A stretch of DNA of 30,302 bases from Chitinophagaceae bacterium. GTDB lineage: Bacteria > Bacteroidota > Bacteroidia > Chitinophagales > Chitinophagaceae. The stretch lies in assembly GCA_947459455.1 (NCBI GenBank), contig CANHEC010000002.1, positions 1 through 30,302 on the forward strand, in the 5' to 3' direction. The notes under the pieces were generated by a model. The model had not been told where the DNA came from. It made no database searches and worked only from the letters and a program-made list of their open reading frames with translations. Of the stretch, positions 22,509 to 30,302 are shown in pieces (position 1 is the first letter of the stretch; each line of letters opens with the position of its first letter). Both the position numbers and the translations under genes were made by a program.

Positions 22509-24104
22509 ATGTTAGCTTTTAAAAAATGTGCTGCCTTATTGAGTACTGTGGCACTGGCTTCAGCGGTGTGGGCACAGCCCAATTACCCGGTAGCCACGCC
22601 CACCCCTAATCTTGTTGCCGGCGAATATTTTTTTGTAACCGATCCGGGCTTTGGCAATGCTAACCCCATTAGTGTCACTGCTGGCACAGAGGTGGCGGGG
22701 CTTAACACCGTCGTTTCGCTGGCAGGCGTACCTGTAGGTGTAAGGACTATGGGTCTTCGTTTTCGTAATGCCGATGGCGCATGGGGCCTTACATTGCTGG
22801 CTACTGTTTTCAAATTCGATCTGCCACTTTATGGCACTGCAGGCGCGTCTGCTGCTGATTTGACAGGGGCCGAGTACTTCCTAAATACCGACCCTGGCTT
22901 TGGCAACGCTACGCCACTGACACTACCCGCTCAATCCAATGTGACTGATCTGGCGGCAGTGCTCAACGTGACCTCACTCCCGGTGGGCTTTCATCGGGTG
23001 GGTATTCGCACCCGCAATGCGCTGGGGCAGTGGAGCCAAACATCGGTGCAAACACTGGCGAAGCTCGATGTAACTCCCTATCCTGGTAGCAACACTGCCG
23101 GCAACATAGTAGCGGCTGAGTACTTCATTGGTACCGATCCCGGGCTAGGCAATGCTACAGCACTGCCTATAGTACCGGGTACCAATATTGCCAATGCCAA
23201 TTATGTACTCACTGTACCGTCGGCACCTGCTATTTACACACTGGGTATCCGCACCCGCGATGCGGCGGGCAACTGGAGCCAAACCAACCTGCGAGTGTAT
23301 GATAACCTGACGGCTGCTTCCTACCCTACGGCACCGCCAGCGCCTACGGCCTTGCAGCGGCTGGAGTATTTCATTGATGATGACCCTGGTTTTGGCAATG
23401 CCACGCCCATTAGTTTCACTTCATCTGCCAATGTAGTTGACCTCAGTGTATCCATTGACTTGTCAGCCGTAGCCGTGGGCGATCACCAGCTATTCATCCG
23501 CAGCCGAAACAATCCGTATAGCCTTACCACCGTCGTGCCGTTTGCAAAAGGCTCGGCCCTGCCGGTAACCTGGCAGTATGTACGGGGCGAAATGCGAGAC
23601 GATGGTGCTAACCTTTGGTGGGGCACTGCCAATGAGGCCAATACCAAGCACTTTGTAGTAGAGCATAGTACCGATGGCCGCCAGTTTGAAGCGATTGGTA
23701 CGGTGGCAGCGGCGGGCAACAGCAGCACCGCCCGGCAGTACCAGTTTGTACACCGGCAGCCTGCCGCCGGCATCCATTATTATCGCATTCGCCAGGTCGA
23801 TCAGGACGGACGCTTTAGCCTGTCGGCGGTGATAACGCTGCTGCAGCGCCAGGGTATGCGCCAGGCCATAGTAGCGCCCAACCCTGTACGCAGCCAGCTG
23901 ATGCTGCTGCTACCGGCAGCCACCACCAAAGCTGCTGAAGCAAGGGTGCTAAACATGCGTGGCCAGGTGCTGATGCGCCTGCCGATAGCGGCTGGTGCCT
24001 GGCAATTGGGGGCCAATGTAAGCCAGCTGCCTGCGGGTACTTACAGGCTGCAGCTGCTGGATGCTGGCGCAGCACCGGTAGTACTGCCTTTTGTAAAAGA
24101 ATAG
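22509..24104 (+). CDS. T9SS substrate with four tandem EYF-DPGFGN repeats
   Basis: 531 residues. The signal peptide ends VWA, with cleavage before Q23. Four repeats of 82-83 residues begin near residues 38, 121, 203 and 285, each with an (A/G/L)EYF..TDPG(F/L)GNA start and, in the first three, a GxRxRxAxGxW ending. An Ig/FN3-like region (about 350-442, with TKHFVVEHSTDGRQFEAIG and HYYRIRQVDQDGRFS) follows. It then has a type A T9SS sorting domain (about 455-531: APNPVRSQLMLLLP, RVLNMRGQVL, LPAGTYRLQLLDAG). Family knowledge: the sorting domain sends the protein through the Por/Gld secretion machine to the cell surface, where it is cleaved. The repeat is not one I can name; it occurs in other Bacteroidetes surface proteins. 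Role unknown, possibly an adhesin or scaffold. A terminator lies 27 bases past the stop. Confidence 0.85.
   Translation: MLAFKKCAALLSTVALASAVWAQPNYPVATPTPNLVAGEYFFVTDPGFGNANPISVTAGTEVAGLNTVVSLAGVPVGVRTMGLRFRNADGAWGLTLLATVFKFDLPLYGTAGASAADLTGAEYFLNTDPGFGNATPLTLPAQSNVTDLAAVLNVTSLPVGFHRVGIRTRNALGQWSQTSVQTLAKLDVTPYPGSNTAGNIVAAEYFIGTDPGLGNATALPIVPGTNIANANYVLTVPSAPAIYTLGIRTRDAAGNWSQTNLRVYDNLTAASYPTAPPAPTALQRLEYFIDDDPGFGNATPISFTSSANVVDLSVSIDLSAVAVGDHQLFIRSRNNPYSLTTVVPFAKGSALPVTWQYVRGEMRDDGANLWWGTANEANTKHFVVEHSTDGRQFEAIGTVAAAGNSSTARQYQFVHRQPAAGIHYYRIRQVDQDGRFSLSAVITLLQRQGMRQAIVAPNPVRSQLMLLLPAATTKAAEARVLNMRGQVLMRLPIAAGAWQLGANVSQLPAGTYRLQLLDAGAAPVVLPFVKE
22620..23528 (+). repeat. Four tandem repeats of about 82 codons within the T9SS protein
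   Basis: The EYF motif recurs at residues 39, 122, 204 and 286, a spacing of 83, 82 and 82 residues. The match is at the protein level (DPGFGNATP, IRTRxAxGxWSQT); the DNA copies have drifted, so the array is old. Confidence 0.8.
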
Positions 24105-24130
24105 TCGGCAATAGATATATCCGGCATACC

Positions 24131-24172
24131 AGCCAGCCAGTGAGGGATTACCTTGACTGGCTGGCTTTTTTT
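24131..24172 (+). terminator. Strong Rho-independent terminator after the T9SS gene
   Basis: AGCCAGCCAGT (24131-24141) pairs perfectly with ACTGGCTGGCT (24156-24166) across a 14-base loop, followed by a T-run (24166-24172). It isolates the following S74 operon from the T9SS unit. Confidence 0.9.
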
Positions 24173-24212
24173 GGTACCACATGGCCGATGTATAAATGGC
24201 GCTTTCGGGGGA

Positions 24213-24243
24213 TTGTGCTGCTGATAACTACAAAGGAGATTTG
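24213..24243 (+). promoter_or_regulatory. Promoter of the S74 fibre operon (TTG-N20-GAGATTTG)
   Basis: TTG at 24213-24215, a 20-base spacer and GAGATTTG at 24236-24243, one mismatch from TAnnTTTG. It lies between the terminator and the ATG at 24261 and predicts a leader of about 10 bases. Confidence 0.5.
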
Positions 24244-24260
24244 TAACAAACCCTGCTACT

Positions 24261-26936
24261 ATGAGAGTTCAGCTTGTTGGCGCTTGCTTGTTTTTTTCGG
24301 TGCTATCGCAGGCCCAATCCACGGTTGGCATTGGTACCAGTACCCCATTGGCCAGTGCTGCGTTGGATATAACGAGTACTACCCGGGGCTTGCTGCCGCC
24401 CCGCATGACGGCTGCTCAGCGCAATGCTATTGCATCGCCGGCTAACGGGCTGATAGTGTTTGATACCGACAGCGCCGCCCTGATGCTGCGCAGTGCCGGT
24501 GGCTGGCGCAGGCTAACGACTACTGCTACGCCAGGCGGTTTTTGGCAAATCAATGATGGACATATTTTCAATACCAACACTGGCAATGTAGGTATTGGGG
24601 TAGGGGCACCCTCTGCCAAACTGGATGTAGGCGGCAACATGATCATGCGAGGCACGGGCAATGCAGCTGCGCCACCCTTCATTCAGTTTTACCAGGGCAA
24701 TGGCACTTTTGTATCGTCGGCCATTGGGGTGCAAAATGATTCCATGTTTGGCGTACTGACCAATGCGGGCTGGGCCCTGAATGTAAACAACAACAATGGA
24801 CGGGTGGGTATTGGCACCAGTACGCCTCAAACGCCATTGCAGGTAGGAAATGGCAACGTAGTTTTTGGCAACAACACGAATATTTCTGCCTTCTTGGTTC
24901 CACTCGAAGTAAGTGGCAGTGGAAGGCGCATGATTTGGTACAATGGTCGTGCAGCATTTAGGGCAGGATATGCCGATACAGAGTGGAACCAGGATAGCAT
25001 AGGCATCTGGTCTTTTGCCACGGGTTTTAAGACCAAAGCTTTGGTAAATGCATCTGCAAGTTTTGGAGACCGAACCACAGCGGCGGGGTATGGTTCGGTG
25101 GCTTTCGGTCAGTTTTCGATGGCCACAGCAGACCTATCTATGGCAGTGGGTCAAACCACGCAGGCTACCGGCGTGTCTTCGTTTGCCACCGGCTACGAAA
25201 CCAAGGCAACCAATAATGATGCGGCTTCTTTCAACCAACTGACCATAGCCAGTGGTGTAGGTTCATTTGCTGCAGGCACAGGTACCCGGGCCAAGGGGTT
25301 GAGTACAGCTGCATTTGGACGATACAATGATGATACTGATACGCCGAACCCCAATGCCACAGCACCCGGTGACAGAGTTTTTCAGATAGGCAATGGCACG
25401 GCTGATAATGCAAGGAGCAATGCGCTTACCGTACTGCGTAATGGCAATGTGGGTATAGGTACTACCAACCCTTTGGCCAGGCTGCATGTAGCAGATAGCA
25501 ATGTACTCTTTTTCTCGCCTGGCGATGCGCCATTGCAACCTGCACCGCTTGGCATTAATGGACCAGGCCGTCGTATGTTATGGTTCCCGGGCAGGGCAGC
25601 CTTTAGGGTGGGCTATGCTGGCAACGAGTGGAATCAGGATAGTATCGGCCTTTGGTCTTTTGCCGCAGGCTGGGGAACCAAAGCCAAGGGAGATGCTGCA
25701 ATAGCCTTTGGATATTTGAACGCAGCAAGTGGATATGCTTCTACTGCATTTGGCATATCAACTATTGCCAGTGGCGAGGCTGCGTTTGCTGCAGGTTATA
25801 GAAGCAAAGCCATAGCAACTTTGGCCACGGCTATTGGTGAGGAAGTTACTGCAAGTGGCGATTACTCATTTGCCGCCGGTTACGCTACCAATGCCAAAGC
25901 AATCAGCTCAGCTACCTTTGGTCAATTCAACGATATATCCGACAACCCGTTACCAAGATCTCCGAGTTTCAGCGATAGAATTTTCCAGGTAGGCAATGGT
26001 GACTTCTTTGGCAGAAGTAATGCGTTCACCATGCTGCGCAATAGCAACATAGGTTTAGGCAATGTTAACTCTCCTAACGCACCACTACATTTCAATAACA
26101 ACCTGCAAAACCGAAAAATAATCCTCTATGAAAATGCCAACAACGATCATCAGTACTATGGCTTTGGTATAAATGGTGGCGTACTCCGTTATCAAACGGA
26201 TGCCATCAATGCAGATCATGTTTTTTACGCCGCCGTCAACAGTACATCATCAACAGAACTGATGCGCATCAAGGGTAACGGTGCAGTTGGGTTCAACACT
26301 GATGACCCTAATGTATATGGTCACGGCGGCGCCAATCAGTTTGTGGAAATTCGCAACCGCCAGAGTGGCAATAATGCACAGTCGCACCTCATTTTATCAA
26401 CTTCGGGTACTGCTGGTAGCATGGGAGGCATTACGTGGAGCACCCGCGACTTTGTGGGCGAGAAAAAGGCGGCATTTATCGGGGCAGCATTTGAAGGGGG
26501 AACAAATGATGCGCTGTTTCAAGTTATGCTGCGCAACAATGGGAACCTGGCTCAGCGCTTTAGGGTGAACAGCAATGGCAGCGCCTGGCTGCAGGGTGCA
26601 CTTACTCAAAACAGCGATGAAACGCTTAAGAAGAACATCGAGCCGATTGCCAATGCCAGCCACCTGCTGCAGCAGCTGCACGGCTACCGCTATCAGTGGC
26701 AAGATGAAAGCCCCGACGCAGAAAAACAGCTTGGCCTGCTGGCGCAGGAAGTGCAAAAGGTATTGCCCGAACTGGTAAAAGAAGGCGACAACGGCAAGCT
26801 GGGCGTAAACTACAGCGGGCTGATACCCGTGCTGCTGGAGGCGCTGAAGGAGCAGCAAAGCAAGCTGCAGCAACAGCAAGATCGGGTGAGCAAGCTGGAA
26901 CAGCAGGTGGCAGAACTTTTGAAAAAAATGAAATGA
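24261..26936 (+). CDS. Secreted head-repeat fibre protein with C-terminal S74 chaperone domain (copy 1)
   Basis: 891 residues. The signal peptide is MRVQLVGACLFFSVLSQA, with cleavage before Q19. The N-terminal module is VGIGTSTPLASAALDI..TRGLLPPRM (22-49), a phage-tail-like VGIGT segment that recurs at 110 and 182. Two long cassettes follow (221-400 and 436-600). Each opens GRRM(I/L)W..GRAAFR.GYA..EWNQDSIG, holds 14-residue YadA-type head repeats (SFATGYETKA, SFAAGTGTRA), and closes with an FQ(I/V)GNG..RSNA..LRN line. The C-terminal intramolecular chaperone/autoprotease domain (Peptidase_S74, about 784-866) has the Ser-Lys pair in NSDETLK (Ser785, Lys790). A coiled coil (about 860-890) ends the protein. 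Family knowledge: S74 domains trimerise beta-fibres and then cleave themselves off. There is no T9SS sorting domain or outer-membrane anchor, so the surface attachment is unclear. Confidence 0.85.
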   Translation: MRVQLVGACLFFSVLSQAQSTVGIGTSTPLASAALDITSTTRGLLPPRMTAAQRNAIASPANGLIVFDTDSAALMLRSAGGWRRLTTTATPGGFWQINDGHIFNTNTGNVGIGVGAPSAKLDVGGNMIMRGTGNAAAPPFIQFYQGNGTFVSSAIGVQNDSMFGVLTNAGWALNVNNNNGRVGIGTSTPQTPLQVGNGNVVFGNNTNISAFLVPLEVSGSGRRMIWYNGRAAFRAGYADTEWNQDSIGIWSFATGFKTKALVNASASFGDRTTAAGYGSVAFGQFSMATADLSMAVGQTTQATGVSSFATGYETKATNNDAASFNQLTIASGVGSFAAGTGTRAKGLSTAAFGRYNDDTDTPNPNATAPGDRVFQIGNGTADNARSNALTVLRNGNVGIGTTNPLARLHVADSNVLFFSPGDAPLQPAPLGINGPGRRMLWFPGRAAFRVGYAGNEWNQDSIGLWSFAAGWGTKAKGDAAIAFGYLNAASGYASTAFGISTIASGEAAFAAGYRSKAIATLATAIGEEVTASGDYSFAAGYATNAKAISSATFGQFNDISDNPLPRSPSFSDRIFQVGNGDFFGRSNAFTMLRNSNIGLGNVNSPNAPLHFNNNLQNRKIILYENANNDHQYYGFGINGGVLRYQTDAINADHVFYAAVNSTSSTELMRIKGNGAVGFNTDDPNVYGHGGANQFVEIRNRQSGNNAQSHLILSTSGTAGSMGGITWSTRDFVGEKKAAFIGAAFEGGTNDALFQVMLRNNGNLAQRFRVNSNGSAWLQGALTQNSDETLKKNIEPIANASHLLQQLHGYRYQWQDESPDAEKQLGLLAQEVQKVLPELVKEGDNGKLGVNYSGLIPVLLEALKEQQSKLQQQQDRVSKLEQQVAELLKKMK
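24921..26060 (+). repeat. Duplicated cassette of about 165-180 codons in fibre protein copy 1
   Basis: Residues 221-400 and 436-600 share the same order of signatures (GRRM.W, RAAFR.GYA, EWNQDSIG, head repeats, a (Y/F)ND..D spacer, DR.FQ.GNG, RSNA, LRN.N.G.G). Conservation is clear in protein and partial in DNA, so it is an internal tandem duplication with drift. Confidence 0.7.
26610..26858 (+). repeat. S74 domain segment, near-identical to 29068-29316
   Basis: The 83 codons from NSDET to KEQQ differ from those of copy 2 at only four amino acids by my comparison, while the regions upstream differ greatly. Synonymous differences are scattered through the segment. Confidence 0.8.
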
Positions 26937-26937
26937 T

Positions 26938-29436
26938 ATGCAGCTGAAGACGACCGTCGCTTTTTTTCTCTTGTTACAGTTGGGCGTGCAGGCCAGGGCA
27001 CAAAATGTGGGTATTGGAAACAGTACTCCGCTGAGCCGCCTGCAGGTCACCAATGGCAGCGTGGTATTCAATAGTACCATTACCAGTTTTCCGGCCAGCC
27101 CGGGCACGGCGTTGGTACAGGGTGCCGGTGTACGCATGGTATGGTTTCCTAACCGGGCAGCCTTCAGGGCAGGGGCGGTGGACAACGGGGAACTCAATGG
27201 CAACCCACCCACCTCCGGCAGCACCTATTGGGATGCGGATAGTTTAGGCAGATATTCAGCTGCTTTTGGCTATCGTACCCGTGCTACTGGTCTCAACACA
27301 TTTGCTACCGGGGAACTATCGTGGGCCAGAGGGTATGCGGCAGTAGCCATGGGCCTGGGAGCAAGGGCGTTGGGCAATATTTCATTTGCGGCCAACGGTG
27401 GTAGCGCCGAAGGGGATGGCAGTTTTGCAGTGGGTGGCAGGGCAGTGGGCTCATATTCATTTGCTGCAGGTGTGGGTACCAACGCCAATGGAAACCGAAG
27501 TGTGGCATTAGGCAGTGCTACCGAATCAAATGGTCTGGCTTCTGTATCCATAGGGCTGTCAACAAAAGCTCTTGGTCAGGCTTCTTTGGCCATGGGTAAT
27601 TTTTCAGAGGCCCGTGGTATTCAGTCTGTAGCATTTGGCTTGGGTACTATTGCCAAAAGCGGCAATGCCTTTGTAGTGGGCCAATTCAATGATACCACCG
27701 ACATGCCCATTAATGATTTCAGTTTCAGTCCTACTAATCGTCTTTTTCAAATTGGCAATGGAGATGGATTAGGCGACAGGAGCAACGCTATGGCGGTATT
27801 GCAAAATGGAAACATAGGCGTGGGTACAGCCAGCCCGCTGGCAAAGCTGCACCTGCAAAATGGAAGTTTGCTGATTGGTGATTCACCTGGCGCCAATTTT
27901 GGCATCTCGCCTCCAACAGAAGGGCAGGGTATCCGGTTTCTCTACTTTGGCGAACGCTTTGCATTGCGTGTCGGCCAGATCGCTGGCACCGAATGGAACC
28001 GCGACAGTATCGGGCAAGGCAGTGTGGCCATCGGCCGTTTTGTAAAGGCCATTGGTGCTACCGCTGGCGCTATGGGAAGTGGGGCTACTGCCAGGGGAAA
28101 TGCCTCTTTTTCTTTTGGCACAAACACACTTTCTGCCGGTAACAACGCCATTTCGTTTGGGGAACTTAGCAGTGCCATTGGTGCCGAATCAATTGCCGCG
28201 GGCCGCATCAGCGAGGCAATTGGTACCAATAGTGTAGCGCTTGGCTATAATGCCATAGCACAGGGCGAGTACAGCACAGCTTTTGGCTATAGTACCCGGG
28301 CCAATGGCAACTACGCTACTGTTTTAGGCCAAAGCAGCGTTGCCGAGGGGACATTATCGCTGGCCACCGGCGGCTTCACCAGAGCCTCCGGCTTTTACAG
28401 CAGTTCATTCGGAAACGAAACCATTGCAAAAGCGGTGGGGGCCGTTGCTATAGGCACCTGGAACAACAATGCTGATGATCCCAACACAGTGGTGCCCAAT
28501 GCAGCCGACCGCATTTTTCAGATAGGCAATGGTAGCAGCGGAGTTCGAAGCAACGCGGTCACCATTTTGCGCAATGGCAATATTGGCCTTGGTAATGTAG
28601 TTGCGCCAGCGGCCCCCCTGCATTTCCCAGCCGATATCCGCAACCGAAAAATTGTGCTTTGGAGTGTTGAAGACAACGATCATCGCTTTTACGGGCTGGG
28701 TATCAACCCATTTGTGCAGCGCTACCAGGTGCCTGCTACCACCGATGGGCATGTGTTTTACGCCGGCACTTCGGCTACTACATCCAATGAGTTGTTTCGG
28801 GTACAAGGCAATGGCAACGTTGGTATCAATCAAAGCAATCCACAAGTACCGCTTCATTTTGCTACAGCACTTGGCAAAAAAATATCGCTGTACCGTGGCC
28901 CCCTGGGCGATGCCGGCTTTGGTGTTTGGGGCAATGAACTCCGCATACACAGCGATTACAATGGCGCCGATATCACCTGTGGCTTCGATGATTTTACCAA
29001 CGGATTTACCGAACGCTTTCGGGTAAGGGCTAATGGCAACGCCACCCTGGCCGGTATCCTCATTCAAAATAGCGACGAAACGCTGAAGAAGAACATCGAA
29101 CCCATTGCCAACGCCTCCCACCTATTGCAGCAGCTACACGGCTACCGCTACCAGTGGAAAGATGAAAATGCTGATGCCGACAAGCAACTGGGCCTGTTGG
29201 CGCAGGAAGTACAAAAAGTATTGCCCGAACTGGTGAAAGAGGGCGACAACGGCAAGCTGGGCGTAAACTACAGCGGCCTGATACCCGTGCTGCTGGAGGC
29301 GCTTAAGGAGCAGCAGGTGATAAATGAAGCGCAAAAACTACAAACGCAACAGCAATCGGAAACGATAGCCAATCAGCAAAAAAGAATTGAAGCCTTAGAG
29401 CAGGCTATACAACAGTTGTTAAAAAGCAAGCTATGA
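26938..29436 (+). CDS. Secreted head-repeat fibre protein with C-terminal S74 chaperone domain (copy 2)
   Basis: 832 residues, paralogous to the protein encoded immediately upstream. Signal peptide MQLKTTVAFFLLLQLGVQARA, cleavage before Q22, then NVGIGNSTPLSRLQVTNG. Two cassettes as in copy 1 (about 65-295 and 331-552) carry longer runs of head repeats, e.g. SYSFAAGVGTNANG, NRSVALGSATESNG, LASVSIGLSTKALG and QASLAMGNFSEARG, a clear 14-residue period. The S74 domain (about 711-793) has Ser712 and Lys717 in NSDETLK, and the coiled-coil tail (795-832) is longer than in copy 1. The ATG is one base past the stop of copy 1, and its own TGA overlaps the ATG of the next gene, so all three are translationally coupled. 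Likely function: a trimeric surface fibre or adhesin; partner and target are unknown. Confidence 0.85.
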   Translation: MQLKTTVAFFLLLQLGVQARAQNVGIGNSTPLSRLQVTNGSVVFNSTITSFPASPGTALVQGAGVRMVWFPNRAAFRAGAVDNGELNGNPPTSGSTYWDADSLGRYSAAFGYRTRATGLNTFATGELSWARGYAAVAMGLGARALGNISFAANGGSAEGDGSFAVGGRAVGSYSFAAGVGTNANGNRSVALGSATESNGLASVSIGLSTKALGQASLAMGNFSEARGIQSVAFGLGTIAKSGNAFVVGQFNDTTDMPINDFSFSPTNRLFQIGNGDGLGDRSNAMAVLQNGNIGVGTASPLAKLHLQNGSLLIGDSPGANFGISPPTEGQGIRFLYFGERFALRVGQIAGTEWNRDSIGQGSVAIGRFVKAIGATAGAMGSGATARGNASFSFGTNTLSAGNNAISFGELSSAIGAESIAAGRISEAIGTNSVALGYNAIAQGEYSTAFGYSTRANGNYATVLGQSSVAEGTLSLATGGFTRASGFYSSSFGNETIAKAVGAVAIGTWNNNADDPNTVVPNAADRIFQIGNGSSGVRSNAVTILRNGNIGLGNVVAPAAPLHFPADIRNRKIVLWSVEDNDHRFYGLGINPFVQRYQVPATTDGHVFYAGTSATTSNELFRVQGNGNVGINQSNPQVPLHFATALGKKISLYRGPLGDAGFGVWGNELRIHSDYNGADITCGFDDFTNGFTERFRVRANGNATLAGILIQNSDETLKKNIEPIANASHLLQQLHGYRYQWKDENADADKQLGLLAQEVQKVLPELVKEGDNGKLGVNYSGLIPVLLEALKEQQVINEAQKLQTQQQSETIANQQKRIEALEQAIQQLLKSKL
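29068..29316 (+). repeat. S74 domain segment, near-identical to 26610-26858
   Basis: This is the counterpart of the segment at 26610-26858: 83 codons with four amino-acid differences (Q/K, S/N, P/A, E/D by my alignment), clustered just after HGYRYQW. Confidence 0.8.
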
Positions 29437-30302
29437 GAAACTTGATTTCAATATTTCTAGTGTGCTCGTTTGGAGCTTTATCCGCTATTGGCTACAGCCA
29501 AAGTATTGGCATTGGTACCACCACCCCAGCCCCCAGCGCACAATTAGACGTAAGCAGCACCACCCGCGGTATGCTGATGCCGAGGATGACGCAGACTCAA
29601 ATCGATGCCATCCCCTTTCCAGCAAAGGGCTTAATGGTGTACAATACAGAAGATAATTGTGTGCATACTTTCAATGGCCAATCGTGGACGAGACAATGCG
29701 GGCTTACCCCTTCGCCCGACCAAACAGCTGTGTTGCCGCCGGGTACCTGGAGCAAACTGGCGAGCATGCCTTCCAGAAATTCGGCCAGTGTTTCTGTTGG
29801 ATTTTCTATCGGCAATTCCCTTTATCTCGCCACGCAAAGCACCAATCCAGATCAGAATGAATTTTGGCAGTACAACACCACAACCAATACCTGGCTGCGC
29901 AGGGCCGATTTTCCCGGTGGTGGAAGGTTTGGGCCGGTAGCCCTTTCTATTGGTTCCAGAGGATATTTGGGAATGGGGTTTAGTCTTGGCGGGGGGTATA
30001 ATAACGACTGGTGGGAATACGACCCGGGCTCAAATACCTGGATTCAGCGGGCCAACTTTCCGGGCCTTGCCAGGCAGTATGCCGCCGGTTTTGGAGTTGG
30101 CTCAAAGGGTTATGTGTGTGGGGGCAGTGAGCAATCTCTTTCCACTGGACCTATTAGGGCAGAAACTTATGAATATGACCCTATTTTGAACAGTTGGACG
30201 CAGAAAGCAAATATGCCTTCCCCATTGGCCGGCCATCTTGCTGTTGCCAATGCTAATGGAAACGCCTATGTGGGACTGGGTGGCACAAGTTGGTTTGAGT
30301 AC
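29433..30302 (+). CDS. Kelch-repeat exported protein with a fibre-type N-terminal module (partial, 3' end missing)
   Basis: The ATG overlaps the preceding TGA by 4 bases (ATGA), and the frame stays open for all 290 codons to the window end. Signal peptide MRNLISIFLVCSFGALSAIGYS, cleavage before Q23. The module IGIGTTTPAPSAQLDVSSTTRGMLMPRM matches the N-terminal module of fibre copy 1 (VGIGTSTPLASAALDI..TRGLLPPRM), and an ALD/NTED..VHTFNGQSW segment follows. From about residue 105, kelch-type blades begin (WSKLASMPS, FWQYNTTTNTWLRRADFPGG, WWEYDPGSNTWIQRANFPGL, TYEYDPILNSWTQKANMPS), at roughly 50-residue spacing, and are still running at the edge. Kelch blades form beta-propellers used for binding. 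No S74 domain is seen in the part present; whether one follows, or a T9SS domain, cannot be seen. Confidence 0.85.
   Translation, partial: MRNLISIFLVCSFGALSAIGYSQSIGIGTTTPAPSAQLDVSSTTRGMLMPRMTQTQIDAIPFPAKGLMVYNTEDNCVHTFNGQSWTRQCGLTPSPDQTAVLPPGTWSKLASMPSRNSASVSVGFSIGNSLYLATQSTNPDQNEFWQYNTTTNTWLRRADFPGGGRFGPVALSIGSRGYLGMGFSLGGGYNNDWWEYDPGSNTWIQRANFPGLARQYAAGFGVGSKGYVCGGSEQSLSTGPIRAETYEYDPILNSWTQKANMPSPLAGHLAVANANGNAYVGLGGTSWFEY

Noticed and set aside
24921..28593. Periodic repeats that might suggest a CRISPR array or minisatellite
   Set aside because: The periodicity is in protein (14-residue head repeats in frame); DNA copies are diverged and there are no identical repeats with unique spacers.
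24261..30302. Prophage tail-fibre region
   Set aside because: S74 and VGIGT modules are shared with phages, but each gene has a signal peptide and no capsid, tail, terminase or integrase gene is in view; the region beyond 30302 was not visible.

Overview
The window reads as a chromosomal stretch of a Bacteroidota bacterium, most likely a member of the Chitinophagaceae. Four things point there. There is a type IX secretion (T9SS) C-terminal sorting domain. Many upstream regions carry the Bacteroidetes promoter signature, a TAnnTTTG-like -7 box (here often TAnnTTCG), sometimes with a TTG/TTTG -33 element 17-21 bases upstream. Start codons lack Shine-Dalgarno sequences. The gene content (padR-pspC pair, TPR histidine kinases, S74-domain head-repeat proteins, MORN_2 proteins) is also typical. 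No rRNA, tRNA, CRISPR array, transposase or integrase was seen.

Layout. Bases 1-62 hold the likely tail of an unidentified gene. Bases 72-4121 are leftward: a type II NADH dehydrogenase-like flavoprotein, then a double-PspC membrane protein preceded by its PadR-type regulator. The PadR promoter carries a perfect inverted repeat and a structured leader. A pyrimidine-deaminase-reductase/DHFR-like enzyme (4562-5101, rightward) shares a bidirectional terminator with a leftward secreted GHL10/YngK-type glycoside hydrolase. Further leftward genes encode a MarR regulator, a radical SAM/SPASM protein and a divergent signal peptidase I homologue that lacks the catalytic lysine. From 9097 rightward come a GH25 muramidase, a MORN_2 secreted protein, a small exported protein, a complete RND efflux operon (lipoprotein adaptor, HAE1-type pump, outer-membrane channel) and gcvT. 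A leftward two-component pair (TPR histidine kinase and NarL-type regulator) follows.

Bases 21419-30302 are a rightward run of surface or secreted proteins: a predicted beta-helix protein, a T9SS substrate with four 82-83-residue repeats, and, behind a strong terminator and a new promoter, a tightly packed operon of two large YadA-head/S74 chaperone fibre proteins plus a chimeric third gene. The third gene starts with the same N-terminal module and continues into kelch-like repeats; it runs off the window end.

No finished new system can be demonstrated from this sequence alone. The strongest leads are the S74 fibre operon with its shuffled modules and homogenised chaperone domain, the degenerate signal peptidase upstream of a radical SAM gene, and the padR-pspC control region (operator, leader hairpin, and a C-rich, G-poor spacer).
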